DNA of 64,000 nt from Coprococcus sp. OM04-5BH (GCF_003482105.1 NZ_QULM01000001.1:558001-622000), one strand, 5' to 3'. Counted from the first letter of the stretch, positions 34,036-44,187 are shown. Made by a program: numbers and translations. Notes: a model not told the origin generated them from the letters alone.

Positions 34036-36537
34036 ATGGAGATAAGTAAGGCAAAGAATTATATTGATTTCCTGAGCAATGTGCAGTATCCGGCAGTTGT
34101 GTTCTGTGCCGATGGAGAGGTGCTCAGTATTAACAAAGCAGCAGTGAATATTATAGGAGATAACATTACAAGTATTTCCATGGAACCGGATAAATTTATG
34201 TCCAGCGATGAGTTCTGGCCTACTCTGGAGAAGACAGGCACTATAATATGGCACAGGCTTATGCTCAGGGTGAATAAAAAAGATAAATATGTAGTAAGTG
34301 GATTTGTCAATAAAACAGAGTATGATGACAGGACAGCATACATCGTTTTGTTTGAACTTCGTTCAGACGTTGCCATAGGAAGTGTAAGCCTTGAGAGAAT
34401 CATAAATCACATAGGTGTTGTGGCACTATATCTGTACAGACCCGATGGGGTATGGCAGACAAGATATGTATCAAAGAACATTACAGGTCTTGGATATAAA
34501 GAGGGGGATTTCTACAAGGGAACAGTGGGACTTCAGGAATTGTTCGTTAAGGATGATTATGATATACTTATCGGTAATATCTATAAGGCAGAGAATTCCC
34601 GTGCAACGGATTTTGAGATGAAGGCCCGCCTTATTCTTGCTGACAGCTCTATTATGAAGACCACCCTCAAGTGTCACCTGGTAAGGACGGTAGATGATGT
34701 CCTGGATGGAATTGAGTTTCTGTTCATAGACGATAAAGAGAATCATATTTCCGAAGAAAATAATGGATTTATCATGTCGGTTCTCAATAAGATAAAGACG
34801 ATTGCTGTGGTGATCCAGTATGATCATAACGGAACGAATCATGTGAAGTACATAACTCCTAATGCCAGGATGCTTGGCATAAATGTTGAAGCCATTTCAG
34901 CAGGCAACAAGCTTATGATTGATTATGTCCATCCGGGAGACAGAGACAGAGTTATCAGAAATGCAAAGAGAGCTCTTGCCACTGACAGGAAAGATTATAC
35001 AGAGGAGTACAGAGTCGTTGATGATCTGGGTAAGGTGAAATGGGTCAAGGCTCAGAACAGTATTACAGAAGCAAATAAGAAATCATATACAGTGGAGCAT
35101 CTTATCACAGACATAACAGAGACTAAGAATCTTGAAAGCAGCGTTGATAAGGCTAAGAAGGATTATGAAGACAAGCTTTCGTATATTATGAACGAGCAGC
35201 TTCCAAGTGAAGAGGAAAATGACAGATATCTGGATAGAGATAGATGGAACAGACTGGTAAAAGCATTTTCGGAGATAAGCCGGCTGTATTCTACAATTAT
35301 TGATCCGGAGGGGGTACAGCTCGTGGAGCCGGCAGGACCGCAGGAGAATTTCGGCAAGTTCTATGATATGTTTGAGAAGCCCCAGTATAAGGATATATAT
35401 GCCAAGCTTAATGAGGCTATCTTCAAAAATAATGTTCCTTGCATTATGGAGATGGACGACGGCTACAATGAGAGTCGTATCTGTGGAGCACCTATTATGG
35501 TGGGAGACAGGCATCTGGGAACCTGGATTGTCTGTGCTTATGATGCGGAAGATGTGGCAAGGATGAGAGATATATACAGATACCATTGGGATCTTTGCGC
35601 TGTATTCTCTGATTATGTATATAATTCAAAGGTTGTGGCAAGAGAGGCTAAGAGAAGCAAGTCCATTGAACTTCAGTTTGAAGAAAAGATGAAGCGTCAG
35701 AGAATCATAACGGATGCGTTGAATGCCATGGATGACGACAGCAATGCCACTATCAATACCATAATGAAGCAGGCGGGAGAGTATTTGGGAGTTGATGTTA
35801 TCACCCTTTACAAGGTTGATGAGAATGAAGATTACTTTTGTACCAATTTCTGGACAAGAGATGAGTACATGTCTGCAGATGAATATATAGATATGTGGCA
35901 TAAAGGAAACAGGATTGTTCCGTTTTCAAGGAATGATGGATATGACTATATCCTGTATGACGAGAATAATAAGATAAGCTCCATACAGAATGATGTTGAG
36001 GTAGCGGATATAAACAGCTTTGTTGCGCTGCTTACGGAGGTGAATAATGTCCATAACGGATGCATAGTATTTGCAACCTCTGATACAAAGAAGGTATGGA
36101 CCGAGGATGATATTGAGTTTGCCAAGGACATAAGAAACGTTATCCAGGGAGTATTATTCCGGATTGAGGGAGATGGAAATATCAGGAATATAAACAGCAT
36201 ACTTATTGACACATACAACTTTATCAAAGTTGGAATATTCATAAAGGATGCTGAGACAGGAGAGGTTCTTTTCTCCAACGAGCCGTTAAACAAGAGGCTG
36301 GGATATAATTTTACAGGAAAAAACAGCAGAACCCTTGTGGAGGATTTAAAGGATAAATTCCGTGGAATGAATATGGGAACAGGATCGTTTCTCAGCAAGA
36401 GGGATAAGGTGACCTGGAGGAGTTATATTAAGGCTCTGGACCGGATTATGGATTTGACAGAAGTTGACATGAAATGGGTTGACGGAAGGAAGGCTTCTCT
36501 AGTAATATTAAAAGATGCTCAGGAACATATAAAATAA
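34036..36537 (+). CDS. multi-PAS/GAF sensor protein without visible output domain
   Basis: 833-residue soluble protein. A PAS-like domain occupies about 10-110 (YPAVVFCADGEVLSINKAA). A second (about 120-240) and a third PAS (about 255-370) follow; the third ends with the typical PAC text YRVVDDLGKVKWVKAQNSITEANKKSYTVEHLITDITE. After a linker come two GAF-like regions (about 410-530 and 550-710) and a last PAS-like segment (about 725-833). No GGDEF, EAL, histidine-kinase, HTH or membrane segment is seen. It ends 41 bp before mreB, so a morphogenesis or stress input is possible. Domain edges are approximate. Confidence 0.7.
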   Translation: MEISKAKNYIDFLSNVQYPAVVFCADGEVLSINKAAVNIIGDNITSISMEPDKFMSSDEFWPTLEKTGTIIWHRLMLRVNKKDKYVVSGFVNKTEYDDRTAYIVLFELRSDVAIGSVSLERIINHIGVVALYLYRPDGVWQTRYVSKNITGLGYKEGDFYKGTVGLQELFVKDDYDILIGNIYKAENSRATDFEMKARLILADSSIMKTTLKCHLVRTVDDVLDGIEFLFIDDKENHISEENNGFIMSVLNKIKTIAVVIQYDHNGTNHVKYITPNARMLGINVEAISAGNKLMIDYVHPGDRDRVIRNAKRALATDRKDYTEEYRVVDDLGKVKWVKAQNSITEANKKSYTVEHLITDITETKNLESSVDKAKKDYEDKLSYIMNEQLPSEEENDRYLDRDRWNRLVKAFSEISRLYSTIIDPEGVQLVEPAGPQENFGKFYDMFEKPQYKDIYAKLNEAIFKNNVPCIMEMDDGYNESRICGAPIMVGDRHLGTWIVCAYDAEDVARMRDIYRYHWDLCAVFSDYVYNSKVVAREAKRSKSIELQFEEKMKRQRIITDALNAMDDDSNATINTIMKQAGEYLGVDVITLYKVDENEDYFCTNFWTRDEYMSADEYIDMWHKGNRIVPFSRNDGYDYILYDENNKISSIQNDVEVADINSFVALLTEVNNVHNGCIVFATSDTKKVWTEDDIEFAKDIRNVIQGVLFRIEGDGNIRNINSILIDTYNFIKVGIFIKDAETGEVLFSNEPLNKRLGYNFTGKNSRTLVEDLKDKFRGMNMGTGSFLSKRDKVTWRSYIKALDRIMDLTEVDMKWVDGRKASLVILKDAQEHIK

Positions 36538-36578
36538 GAAAAATATTTTTGATATAGATATCTAGAAAGGAAAACATA

Positions 36579-37571
36579 ATGGCAAGTTCAGACATAGGAA
36601 TAGATTTGGGAACAGCCAGCATACTTGTGTATGTAAAGGGAAAGGGGGTTGTACTCAAGGAGCCGTCGGTTGTGGCATATGACAGAGATACGGATAAAAT
36701 AGTGGCGATAGGTGAGGAAGCGAGACTTATGCTCGGAAGGACGCCCGGTAACATCGTTGCCGTAAGGCCTCTTAGACAGGGAGTTATCTCTGACTATACC
36801 ATTACTGAGAAAATGCTTAAGTATTTTATCCAGAAGGCTATAGGAAGAAGCTATTTTGGAAGAAGACCAAGGATCAGTGTGTGTGTGCCGTCTCAGGTGA
36901 CAGAGGTTGAGAAGAAGGCTGTTGAGGATGCCACCTATGCAGCCGGTGCAAGGGAGGTTTCTATTATTGAGGAACCGGTGGCTGCTGCAATAGGTGCAGG
37001 CATAGACATTTACAGACCATGTGGCAATATGATAGTTGATATAGGTGGAGGAACAGCTGATATAGCAGTTATTTCCCTTGGCGGTCCTGTTGTCAGTGCT
37101 TCCATAAAGGTGGCAGGTGATGATTTCGATGAGGCTATCGTAAGGTTCATGAGAAAGAAACATAACCTTCTTATCGGTGAGAGAACTGCTGAGGAAATCA
37201 AGATAAAGATAGGCACATGCTATAGGCGACCGGAGAATATTACTCTGGATATCAGAGGAAGAAATCTTGTTACAGGTCTTCCGAAGACTGTAACCGTAAC
37301 TTCGGATGAGACAGAGGAAGCTTTAAGAGAGCCTGCTTCACAGATTTGTGAGGCTGTACATTCGGTACTTGAGAGAACGCCGCCTGAGCTGGCAGCGGAT
37401 ATTGCCGACAGAGGTATAGTCCTTACCGGCGGTGGTGCCCTGCTTCACGGACTTGAGGAACTTCTTGAGGAGAAGACAGGGATTACTACAATGACAGCAG
37501 AGGATCCGTTGCGTGCAGTTGCCATAGGTACAGGAAAGTACATAGAACTGTTAAGCAGCAGGAAAGACTGA
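36579..37571 (+). CDS. mreB: MreB/Mbl-type actin-like protein
   Basis: 330-residue bacterial actin that forms membrane filaments guiding the elongasome. Nucleotide-binding motifs are present: IGIDLGTASILVYVKGKG (phosphate 1), MIVDIGGGTADIAVISLGG (phosphate 2), and IVLTGGGALLHGLEELL (adenosine). IIEEPVAAAIGAGIDI is the connecting segment. AGAAAGGAAAA precedes the ATG. The usual mreCD genes do not follow; recD2 starts 13 bp later, so this is an mreB/mbl copy outside the mre operon. Which of MreB, Mbl or MreBH is not decidable by eye. Confidence 0.92.
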   Translation: MASSDIGIDLGTASILVYVKGKGVVLKEPSVVAYDRDTDKIVAIGEEARLMLGRTPGNIVAVRPLRQGVISDYTITEKMLKYFIQKAIGRSYFGRRPRISVCVPSQVTEVEKKAVEDATYAAGAREVSIIEEPVAAAIGAGIDIYRPCGNMIVDIGGGTADIAVISLGGPVVSASIKVAGDDFDEAIVRFMRKKHNLLIGERTAEEIKIKIGTCYRRPENITLDIRGRNLVTGLPKTVTVTSDETEEALREPASQICEAVHSVLERTPPELAADIADRGIVLTGGGALLHGLEELLEEKTGITTMTAEDPLRAVAIGTGKYIELLSSRKD

Positions 37572-37584
37572 TAGGAGATATATA

Positions 37585-39864
37585 GTGGTTAAGGAAGGCT
37601 ATATAGAGAAGGTCATATATAAAAATGATGATAATGGCTACGCCGTTTTCACTGTGTCGGGTGAAGACGGCGAAGATGTTTTTGTAGGAACCCTTCATGA
37701 TATAAATGAAGGCATGTATATAGAGGCAGAGGGGGAGTATGTGGAACATCCCCAGTATGACCTTCAGTTTAAATTTACATCTTATAAGATCAAAATGCCC
37801 GATGATGCTTTAAGCGTAGAAAAGTATCTGGGTTCTGGAATAATAAAGGGCGTAGGACCTGCCCTTGCAAAAAGGATAGTCAAGAAATTCAAGATGGATT
37901 CCCTGAGGATAATTGAAGAAGAGCCGGAGAGACTTGCGGAGATCAAGGGTATCTCTGCCAGAATGGCAAGGAATATTGCTGTGTCATACAGTGAGAAAAA
38001 GGAGATGCAGGACGCTATCATCTTCCTTACAGGATATGCCATATCCGTAAATCTTGCGGTGAAGATCTACAATGAATACGGCTCAGACCTGTATGATGTT
38101 GTAAGGACAAATCCCTACAAGATAGCGGAGGATATCACCGGAGTAGGCTTTAAGACTGCCGACGAGATAGCTATGAGGATGGGCATACAGGAGGACTCGG
38201 ATTTTAGGATAAGAGCTGCGGTGCTATATACACTTACAGCAGTCACAGGACTTGGGCATATGTATCTGCCTCAGGAAATGTTGGTGAAGAGAACCTACAG
38301 CCTGTTAACGGACGAGATGACACCATACAGTGAGGACTTGGTGGAGCACATCAACCGTCAGATAGTATTTCTCCAGATTGATGGGAAGATAGTTGTGAAG
38401 CAGATACATCTGCAGGAGACAGATGGTGAGGATACTGTGATTTCTGCTGTGTACAGCTCGGCAAATTACTACATGGAGCTTAATACTGCCAGAATGCTTA
38501 CAGATCTGGATGTGGATTTCTCGTTTATGGGTTCCGATGTTATGGATAATCTGAAGCTTATACAGGAGCAGGAACACATCAGTCTTGATGGAAAACAGGT
38601 AGAGGCCATTGAGAGCGCAGTTACCCACGGCGTTTCTATTGTGACAGGTGGTCCCGGAACCGGTAAGACCACCACTATAAATGCTCTGATAAAGGTATTT
38701 GAAATGTCGCAGGTAAATATAATGCTGGGAGCACCTACAGGACGTGCGGCGAAGCGTATAACTGAGGCGTCGGGCTATACAGCCCAGACCATACACCGTA
38801 TGCTAGAGCTCACAGGTGGCAGTACGGATGAGGAGGGATTTTCTGCTTATCAGTTTGGCAGAAATGCATCAAATCCTCTTGAGACTGATGTGATAATAAT
38901 TGATGAGATGTCCATGGTTGACAACATGATATTCTACAATTTACTTAAGGCTATCATGCCGGGAACAAGGCTGGTTCTGGTGGGAGATGCCAATCAGCTT
39001 CCATCTGTGGGACCGGGAAATGTCCTGAGGGATATTATCGCCTCCGGAACATTTGCAGTGACAGAGCTTGATAAGATATTCCGTCAGGGAGAGGGCAGTG
39101 ACATCATTACCAATGCCCACAAGATAAATAAGGGAATAAGTCTTGAGATAAAGAATACCAGCAAGGATTTCTTCTATATTCCGAGAAGTAACACAAGGAG
39201 TATAACAGACGAGCTGGAGGTGCTTATTACCAAGAATCTGCCTAAGTTCTTCAAGCTTGATCCCATGAACATACAGATACTGACTCCTATGAGGAAGTCG
39301 GAACTTGGTGTGGAAAACCTTAACAAGAAGCTGCAGGATATCCTTAATCCGAAACGTGTGAGTCTTCCGGAAAAGGAGAGGGACGGAGTTATCTTCAGAC
39401 AGGGTGACAAGGTTATGCAGATAAAAAATAACTATAAGCTTGAATGGAAGATAAAGAATGGCTCCTATGTGAAGGAAGAGGGAGTTGGAGTGTTTAACGG
39501 TGACGTGGGCTTCATTACTGGCATAAATGATTTCGACCAGATAGTTACAGTGGAGTTTGATGACTGCAGGGAGGTGCAGTATACCTACGGACAGCTTGAC
39601 GAGCTGGAACATGCCTATGCCATCACAATCCACAAATCCCAGGGCAGTGAGTACCCTGTGGTAATAATCCCATTGTTCTACGGACCGCCGAAACTTTTAA
39701 GCAGAAACCTTTTGTACACTGCCGTAAGCCGTGCCAAGCAGGGAGTTGTACTGGTGGGGAATCTGGGAATGGTAGACACCATGATAAAGAACAATCAGGA
39801 GCAGAAGAGATATACCACACTGGCACTTAGGCTTAAGGAGATCAGAGACGGCGGTATTGAATAA
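37585..39864 (+). CDS. recD2: RecD2-type ATP-dependent helicase
   Basis: 759-residue superfamily 1B 5'-3' DNA helicase. The N-terminal region has an OB-like start and tandem helix-hairpin-helix segments (GSGIIKGVGPALAKRI, ITGVGFKTADEIAMRMG), diagnostic of RecD2 as opposed to the RecBCD subunit. Walker A is TGGPGTGKTTTINAL, Walker B IIIDEMSMVD, and the C-terminal helicase motif is YAITIHKSQGSEYPVVIIPL. The start is GTG at 37585 behind AGGAGA. RecD2 is linked to mismatch repair and replication-fork maintenance. Operon with mreB upstream. Confidence 0.94.
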   Translation: MVKEGYIEKVIYKNDDNGYAVFTVSGEDGEDVFVGTLHDINEGMYIEAEGEYVEHPQYDLQFKFTSYKIKMPDDALSVEKYLGSGIIKGVGPALAKRIVKKFKMDSLRIIEEEPERLAEIKGISARMARNIAVSYSEKKEMQDAIIFLTGYAISVNLAVKIYNEYGSDLYDVVRTNPYKIAEDITGVGFKTADEIAMRMGIQEDSDFRIRAAVLYTLTAVTGLGHMYLPQEMLVKRTYSLLTDEMTPYSEDLVEHINRQIVFLQIDGKIVVKQIHLQETDGEDTVISAVYSSANYYMELNTARMLTDLDVDFSFMGSDVMDNLKLIQEQEHISLDGKQVEAIESAVTHGVSIVTGGPGTGKTTTINALIKVFEMSQVNIMLGAPTGRAAKRITEASGYTAQTIHRMLELTGGSTDEEGFSAYQFGRNASNPLETDVIIIDEMSMVDNMIFYNLLKAIMPGTRLVLVGDANQLPSVGPGNVLRDIIASGTFAVTELDKIFRQGEGSDIITNAHKINKGISLEIKNTSKDFFYIPRSNTRSITDELEVLITKNLPKFFKLDPMNIQILTPMRKSELGVENLNKKLQDILNPKRVSLPEKERDGVIFRQGDKVMQIKNNYKLEWKIKNGSYVKEEGVGVFNGDVGFITGINDFDQIVTVEFDDCREVQYTYGQLDELEHAYAITIHKSQGSEYPVVIIPLFYGPPKLLSRNLLYTAVSRAKQGVVLVGNLGMVDTMIKNNQEQKRYTTLALRLKEIRDGGIE

Positions 39865-39988
39865 CAGATCTGCTGCATGCTGCTGAGAATGTCGAATGTG
39901 ACAGATGCATGGGCATACACACAAGGATATGCAAAAACGTGAATATATAGACAAAATTACATAGTGTTAAGGAAGAGGTGGTCAGTGT

Positions 39989-40711
39989 TTGATAAAGGAT
40001 ATGTTGCTTGATATGATATTTCCAAGGCGATGTCCTATATGTGACAGGGTTCTGGGAAATATTAATGGCTGCGGCGGAAGTCGTTGTCTGGTGTGCAGTG
40101 AGCATGATGATCTTCCCTTTGTAGGGAGAGTCAGGTGTATGAAGTGCGGCAAGGAGATAGAGACAGATACCGCAGAGTATTGCAGTGACTGTGAGCGATA
40201 TCCTAAGATTTATAAAAGATGTTATCCACTGTTTAATTATATAGAGCCGGTGAAGGGCAGCATATTGGCAGTTAAATACAGAAACCGCAGGGAATACTGT
40301 GACTACTACGGAAGCGCAATGGCAGAAATGCTTTGCGATACCGTAAGAAGGAACGGGATAGATGTTCTGGTGCCGGTACCGGTACACAGGCATAAACTGA
40401 AAAACAGAGGCTACAATCAGGCACAGATTCTGGCAGAGGTCGTAGGAAGACATCTGGCGATACCTGTGTGTACGGATATGCTGTTGAGACTTGAAGATAC
40501 CAGACCTCAGAAGGAACTTGATAATCTTCAGAGGGCAAATAATATGAAGAATGCCTTTGGGGCAGGAAATTCCCACAGAAATTACAGACGGATAATGATA
40601 ATTGATGACATATATACAACAGGTGCTACCATGGATACCTGTGCAAGGATACTTATGGAAATGGGGGCTGAGGCAGTGTATGGGGCGGTTGTATGTATCG
40701 GGGTTGCGTGA
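39989..40711 (+). CDS. comF: ComF-family phosphoribosyltransferase-like protein
   Basis: 240-residue protein. The N-terminal about 70 residues hold a double zinc finger: CPICDR, CLVC, CMKCGK and CSDC. The rest is a type I phosphoribosyltransferase domain with the PRPP loop IMIIDDIYTTGATMDTC. In competent Firmicutes ComFC assists import or processing of single-stranded DNA. The start is TTG at 39989 behind GAGGTGG; the ATG at 40001 lacks a spaced ribosome site. It follows recD2 by 124 bp, a common clostridial arrangement. Confidence 0.88.
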   Translation: MIKDMLLDMIFPRRCPICDRVLGNINGCGGSRCLVCSEHDDLPFVGRVRCMKCGKEIETDTAEYCSDCERYPKIYKRCYPLFNYIEPVKGSILAVKYRNRREYCDYYGSAMAEMLCDTVRRNGIDVLVPVPVHRHKLKNRGYNQAQILAEVVGRHLAIPVCTDMLLRLEDTRPQKELDNLQRANNMKNAFGAGNSHRNYRRIMIIDDIYTTGATMDTCARILMEMGAEAVYGAVVCIGVA

Positions 40712-40753
40712 TATGACAGACCTGTGAACAGGGGGAACTGTGATTTATGATCT

Positions 40754-40790
40754 AAAAAAGAGCCGACAGTTTGAAATGTCGGCTCTTTTT
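40754..40790. terminator. terminator after comF
   Basis: AAAAAGAGCCGACA pairs with TGTCGGCTCTTTTT. Symmetrical, so it may act both ways. Confidence 0.9.
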
Positions 40791-40855
40791 GTTATGGCAG
40801 CGAGTCAGGTGCAACATGCTTGCATGATTTCATTTGACCACTGCTGATCAGTTTA
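40791..40855. repeat. intergenic repeat, copy C
   Basis: GTTATGGCAG follows the T-run just as at 4886. Bases 40804-40825 are an inverted copy of 4910-4931 (21 of 22 identical). A TGCTTGCATGATTTC segment resembles 8593-8608. Confidence 0.5.
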
Positions 40856-40859
40856 TACA

Positions 40860-42266
40860 CTATTTTTCTGCCGGGACAAGATCATCCTTCGTAAGGGTCT
40901 CAAGAAGCTCCTTGGTGATCTCATGATTGCAGGTTACAACTCTTGTTGCCTGCCTTGATATAGCTGTCTCCATGAAGTTTCTTACCTCACGGGCATTTGC
41001 AAAGTTCTCGTCGTGACTTTCGGAGCGAAGCTTGAAATATTCTCTGGCATATTCCTCAGCGTCAGTTGAAAGCACATAATCCTGCTTCTTACACATGCTC
41101 TTAAATATATCCATAAGTTCGTCGCCGGTGTAATCCTCGAAGGTGATGAACTTGTTAAATCTTGAACGAAGTCCCGGATTGGAGCTTAGGAACTCCTCCA
41201 TAAGATCAGGGTAGCCGGCTACGATAACCACCAGATCATCTCTATGATCCTCCATTGCTTTAAGAAGGGTGTCGACCGCTTCCTGACCGAAGTCATTGTC
41301 GCCTTTTCCTGCAGTAAGGGTGTAGGCCTCATCTATAAATAATATTCCGCCCAGTGCCGAATTTATCACCTCTGTGGTCTTGATGGCGGTCTGACCTATG
41401 TAGCCCACCACAAGAGTGCCACGGTCTACCTCCACAAGTTGTCCCTTCTTAAGAACGCCTAGCTGTCTGTAGATGGACGCCAGAAGTCTTGCCACTGTGG
41501 TCTTACCTGTTCCGGGATTGCCCGAGAATACCAGGTGAAGGGATACTGACGGCTGTTTCATGCCATTTTCCTCACGGAGCTTTCTTATCTTAAGGAGATT
41601 TACCAGGTTGGCAATGTCCTGTTTGACAGATCTTAAGCCTGTCATGGAATTTAATTCCTCAAGGAGTTCATCTACATCCTTTACGGTGTCGGTCTCCGTT
41701 ACGGCATTTGATGTTGATGCCACAGGTTTTAATGCGTTGTATTTCTCTAAAAGAGGACTTGGATCATTCGCATACAGATTAAGAGACTTGAGGTAATTGT
41801 CAAGCATTATGCAGTAGCCGGTAAGACGTCCTACCTCCTCTTCGGATTTGTCGCTGTTGAGGGCGATAAATTCAAGACCTGTAAGCTTGAAGCACCTGAG
41901 ATAGTCTCTTGAACGTTTTGGCAGGTTCGGATTGCCCTTCTGTCGTCCCAGATCCGCTGCTACGAAATATGTAAGGGAGCGTGGCGGAGTCAGAGGAAAG
42001 TCCTTGTTTTCTGTACGCTCGTATTTGAAGTCCCGAAGCTTGTCTGATGTGAACTGGTAATTGGCATATTCCCGTATGAACTTTATCTCCATAGTAACCT
42101 CATCGTTGTCGGATGAGGACAGGTATGCCAGAAACTGGATAAGGTCAAATCGGAACATTTCCCTCATTCTTATACCTTTTGCGGTTCCTGCACCATAGCC
42201 CTCATTATCTACGGCGTCTGCATACATAAAACAATTATCTATTTCAGCTTTTAGTGAATAATTCAT
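40860..42266 (-). CDS. CbxX/SpoVK-like AAA+ ATPase
   Basis: 468-residue AAA+ protein. The N-terminal about 200 residues are helical and family-specific. The ATPase domain follows with Walker A FSGNPGTGKTTVARLL, Walker B ILFIDEAYTL, and an arginine-finger region GLRSRFNKFITF. This matches the CbxX/CfxQ family, which includes SpoVK of sporulation and rubisco activases in autotrophs; no rubisco is expected here. GGAGGA precedes the ATG at 42266; 11 codons upstream are less likely translated. It heads no operon. Confidence 0.82.
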   Translation of the reverse strand: MNYSLKAEIDNCFMYADAVDNEGYGAGTAKGIRMREMFRFDLIQFLAYLSSSDNDEVTMEIKFIREYANYQFTSDKLRDFKYERTENKDFPLTPPRSLTYFVAADLGRQKGNPNLPKRSRDYLRCFKLTGLEFIALNSDKSEEEVGRLTGYCIMLDNYLKSLNLYANDPSPLLEKYNALKPVASTSNAVTETDTVKDVDELLEELNSMTGLRSVKQDIANLVNLLKIRKLREENGMKQPSVSLHLVFSGNPGTGKTTVARLLASIYRQLGVLKKGQLVEVDRGTLVVGYIGQTAIKTTEVINSALGGILFIDEAYTLTAGKGDNDFGQEAVDTLLKAMEDHRDDLVVIVAGYPDLMEEFLSSNPGLRSRFNKFITFEDYTGDELMDIFKSMCKKQDYVLSTDAEEYAREYFKLRSESHDENFANAREVRNFMETAISRQATRVVTCNHEITKELLETLTKDDLVPAEK

Positions 42267-42339
42267 TTTCTCCTCCATCCCCATAGAGCTCAGGCTCATT
42301 TATATCATTTTACGTTTGACTTGCACGGCAGGTCTTTAA

Positions 42340-43191
42340 TCAATCCTCTGTGTTATCTTCCTGCTTGGTGTAAGAGGCAACACTGTTGGCTCTTTCTGAA
42401 AGGCTGAGCTTTCTGCCGGAAGCTACCTTTGCTGCTGTTTTGTTTTTTTCGGAAGTGTCCACGGCGGCATTGTCTTGAACGTCCTCGTCAGCAGCCTCAT
42501 CAGTATCCTCATCAATATTCCCATCTTCGGCTTCTTGGCCCGCATCGCTTGCGGTTGTGTTGAATTTCAGCTTCTCAAAGCCCGGTTCATCAGGCAGATA
42601 AGGAAGGAAGACCCGGTTGAAGATAAAGGCTGTCAGATATCCGTATACACCTGCACCACATATTACAACTATAAAGAGTACAATGGTGTAGAAGTATGAG
42701 AAGAGCCCTATAAGTCCCAGGGCAACGATCATAAGCAGTGTCCATGGAAAGTTCTTGACGGACAGTAAAAACGCATTTCTTATGGTTACGGTTATCTTGT
42801 TGTCGAATTTTGACTGGAGAGGAAACACATAGATCAGTATGAACGTATACACACATGTCAAAATTGTCGAAAACATTGTAAGCACACTATTGTGTGTCTC
42901 AATGGAGTAGCTTAGGTACCAGCCACATAAGAAGCCTGCAAATAACATGATAAGCCAGATTATTGTGGACTGTCTGAAGTTCTCCTTAAAGCTTTTGAAA
43001 AATCGCCTTGCAACGTAGCCGTCTTCGTATTTGACTGCTTTCATTGCTGTGTAGTATAAGGCTGTTGTTGATGCTCCTATGGTGATTATAGGCAGGGAGC
43101 ATAAAAGCCACAGAAAATGAAGTATAAGAATATCACCTATTCGGTTAAGTATTCTGATGGCCATGTTGTCAGTGGTAAATATTTCGCTCAA
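42340..43191 (-). CDS. YesL-like (DUF624) membrane protein
   Basis: 283-residue membrane protein. The N-terminal about 200 residues contain about five hydrophobic segments beginning RIGDILILHFLWLLCSLPIITIGASTTALYY, the signature start of the YesL/DUF624 family. The C-terminal about 75 residues are a cytosolic acidic, low-complexity tail (EDGNIDEDTDEAADEDVQD) absent from typical YesL proteins. YesL proteins often sit beside carbohydrate ABC transporters; none is here. Transcribed toward the SpoVK-like gene. Confidence 0.8.
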   Translation of the reverse strand: MSEIFTTDNMAIRILNRIGDILILHFLWLLCSLPIITIGASTTALYYTAMKAVKYEDGYVARRFFKSFKENFRQSTIIWLIMLFAGFLCGWYLSYSIETHNSVLTMFSTILTCVYTFILIYVFPLQSKFDNKITVTIRNAFLLSVKNFPWTLLMIVALGLIGLFSYFYTIVLFIVVICGAGVYGYLTAFIFNRVFLPYLPDEPGFEKLKFNTTASDAGQEAEDGNIDEDTDEAADEDVQDNAAVDTSEKNKTAAKVASGRKLSLSERANSVASYTKQEDNTED

Positions 43192-43407
43192 TGTTACATC
43201 CTCGATTCTGTTTTTGTATTTTTTCGTAATTTTCTCCTATTTCATTATTCTATATATAGAAGCATTTATTGTCAAATAAACAAAGTATATCTTTATAATT
43301 GTTTTATAAACTTTTTTTATATAGAACTTTATGTCTTGTTGTGATAAAATATGGCAAAAAGCATAATCATCGAAGGAGATGCAACAGCTTATGAAAGGAG
43401 CCGGAAA

Positions 43408-44187
43408 ATGCACTTTCGACCATGTATAGATATCCACAACGGAAGAGTGAAGCAGATAGTTGGAGGAAGCCTTAAGGATGAGGGCAATTCCGCAAGAGAG
43501 AATTTCGTGTCGGGCTATGACGGAGACTATTATGCCGATATGTATAGAACTGACGGTCTTAAGGGTGGACATATCATTATCTTAAATCCTAAGGAAAGTG
43601 AATATTATAAGGCAGACCTGAAACAGGCAGAGCTGGCACTTACAGCCTATAAAGGTGGGCTGCAGATCGGCGGCGGAGTTACTCAGGACAATGCTGAGAG
43701 GTTCATAGACATGGGGGCTTCCCATGTGATAGTTACCTCCTGTGTGTTTAAGAACGGGGAGATAAATATGGACAATCTTAAGGCATTGGTGTCTGCGGTG
43801 TCAAAGGAACACCTGGTGTTGGATCTGAGCTGCAGGCGCAGGGCTGACGGATATTATATTGTGACCGACCGCTGGCAGAAGTTCACCAATGTACCGGTGA
43901 ACAGGGAAACAATGGATTTCCTTTCGGAGTATTGTGACGAATACCTTATCCATGCTGTAGATGTTGAGGGACATGCTTCCGGTATCGAGGAGGATGTGGC
44001 AGCATTGTTAGGGGACTGGGGCAGGCTTCCCATGACCTATGCAGGCGGCGTTGCAGGCTTTGAGGATATAGAGAGGCTTAACACCCTGGGCAGAGGCAGG
44101 ATAGATGTGACCATAGGAAGTGCTCTTGATATATTCGGGGGCAGTATGAGTTACAGGGATGTAGTAAATTATGTGAAGAGTTTATAG
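43408..44187 (+). CDS. hisA: HisA isomerase, eukaryotic type
   Basis: 259-residue (beta/alpha)8 enzyme of histidine biosynthesis converting ProFAR to PRFAR. It shows FRPCIDIHNGRVKQIVGG with the first catalytic aspartate, LQIGGGV in the centre, and MTYAGGVAGFEDIERL near the end. Spacing and insertions (long central loop VTDRWQKFTNVPVN) match the fungal/plant-like HisA form rather than the 240-residue bacterial one. The ATG at 43408 follows AAAGGAG; 19 upstream in-frame codons are unlikely to be translated. No other his gene is adjacent. Confidence 0.85.
   Translation: MHFRPCIDIHNGRVKQIVGGSLKDEGNSARENFVSGYDGDYYADMYRTDGLKGGHIIILNPKESEYYKADLKQAELALTAYKGGLQIGGGVTQDNAERFIDMGASHVIVTSCVFKNGEINMDNLKALVSAVSKEHLVLDLSCRRRADGYYIVTDRWQKFTNVPVNRETMDFLSEYCDEYLIHAVDVEGHASGIEEDVAALLGDWGRLPMTYAGGVAGFEDIERLNTLGRGRIDVTIGSALDIFGGSMSYRDVVNYVKSL

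Noticed and set aside
39842-40619. Long minus-strand frames over comF and its upstream gap
   Set aside because: They oppose a gene with intact zinc and PRPP motifs and have cysteine/histidine-rich, non-protein-like composition.
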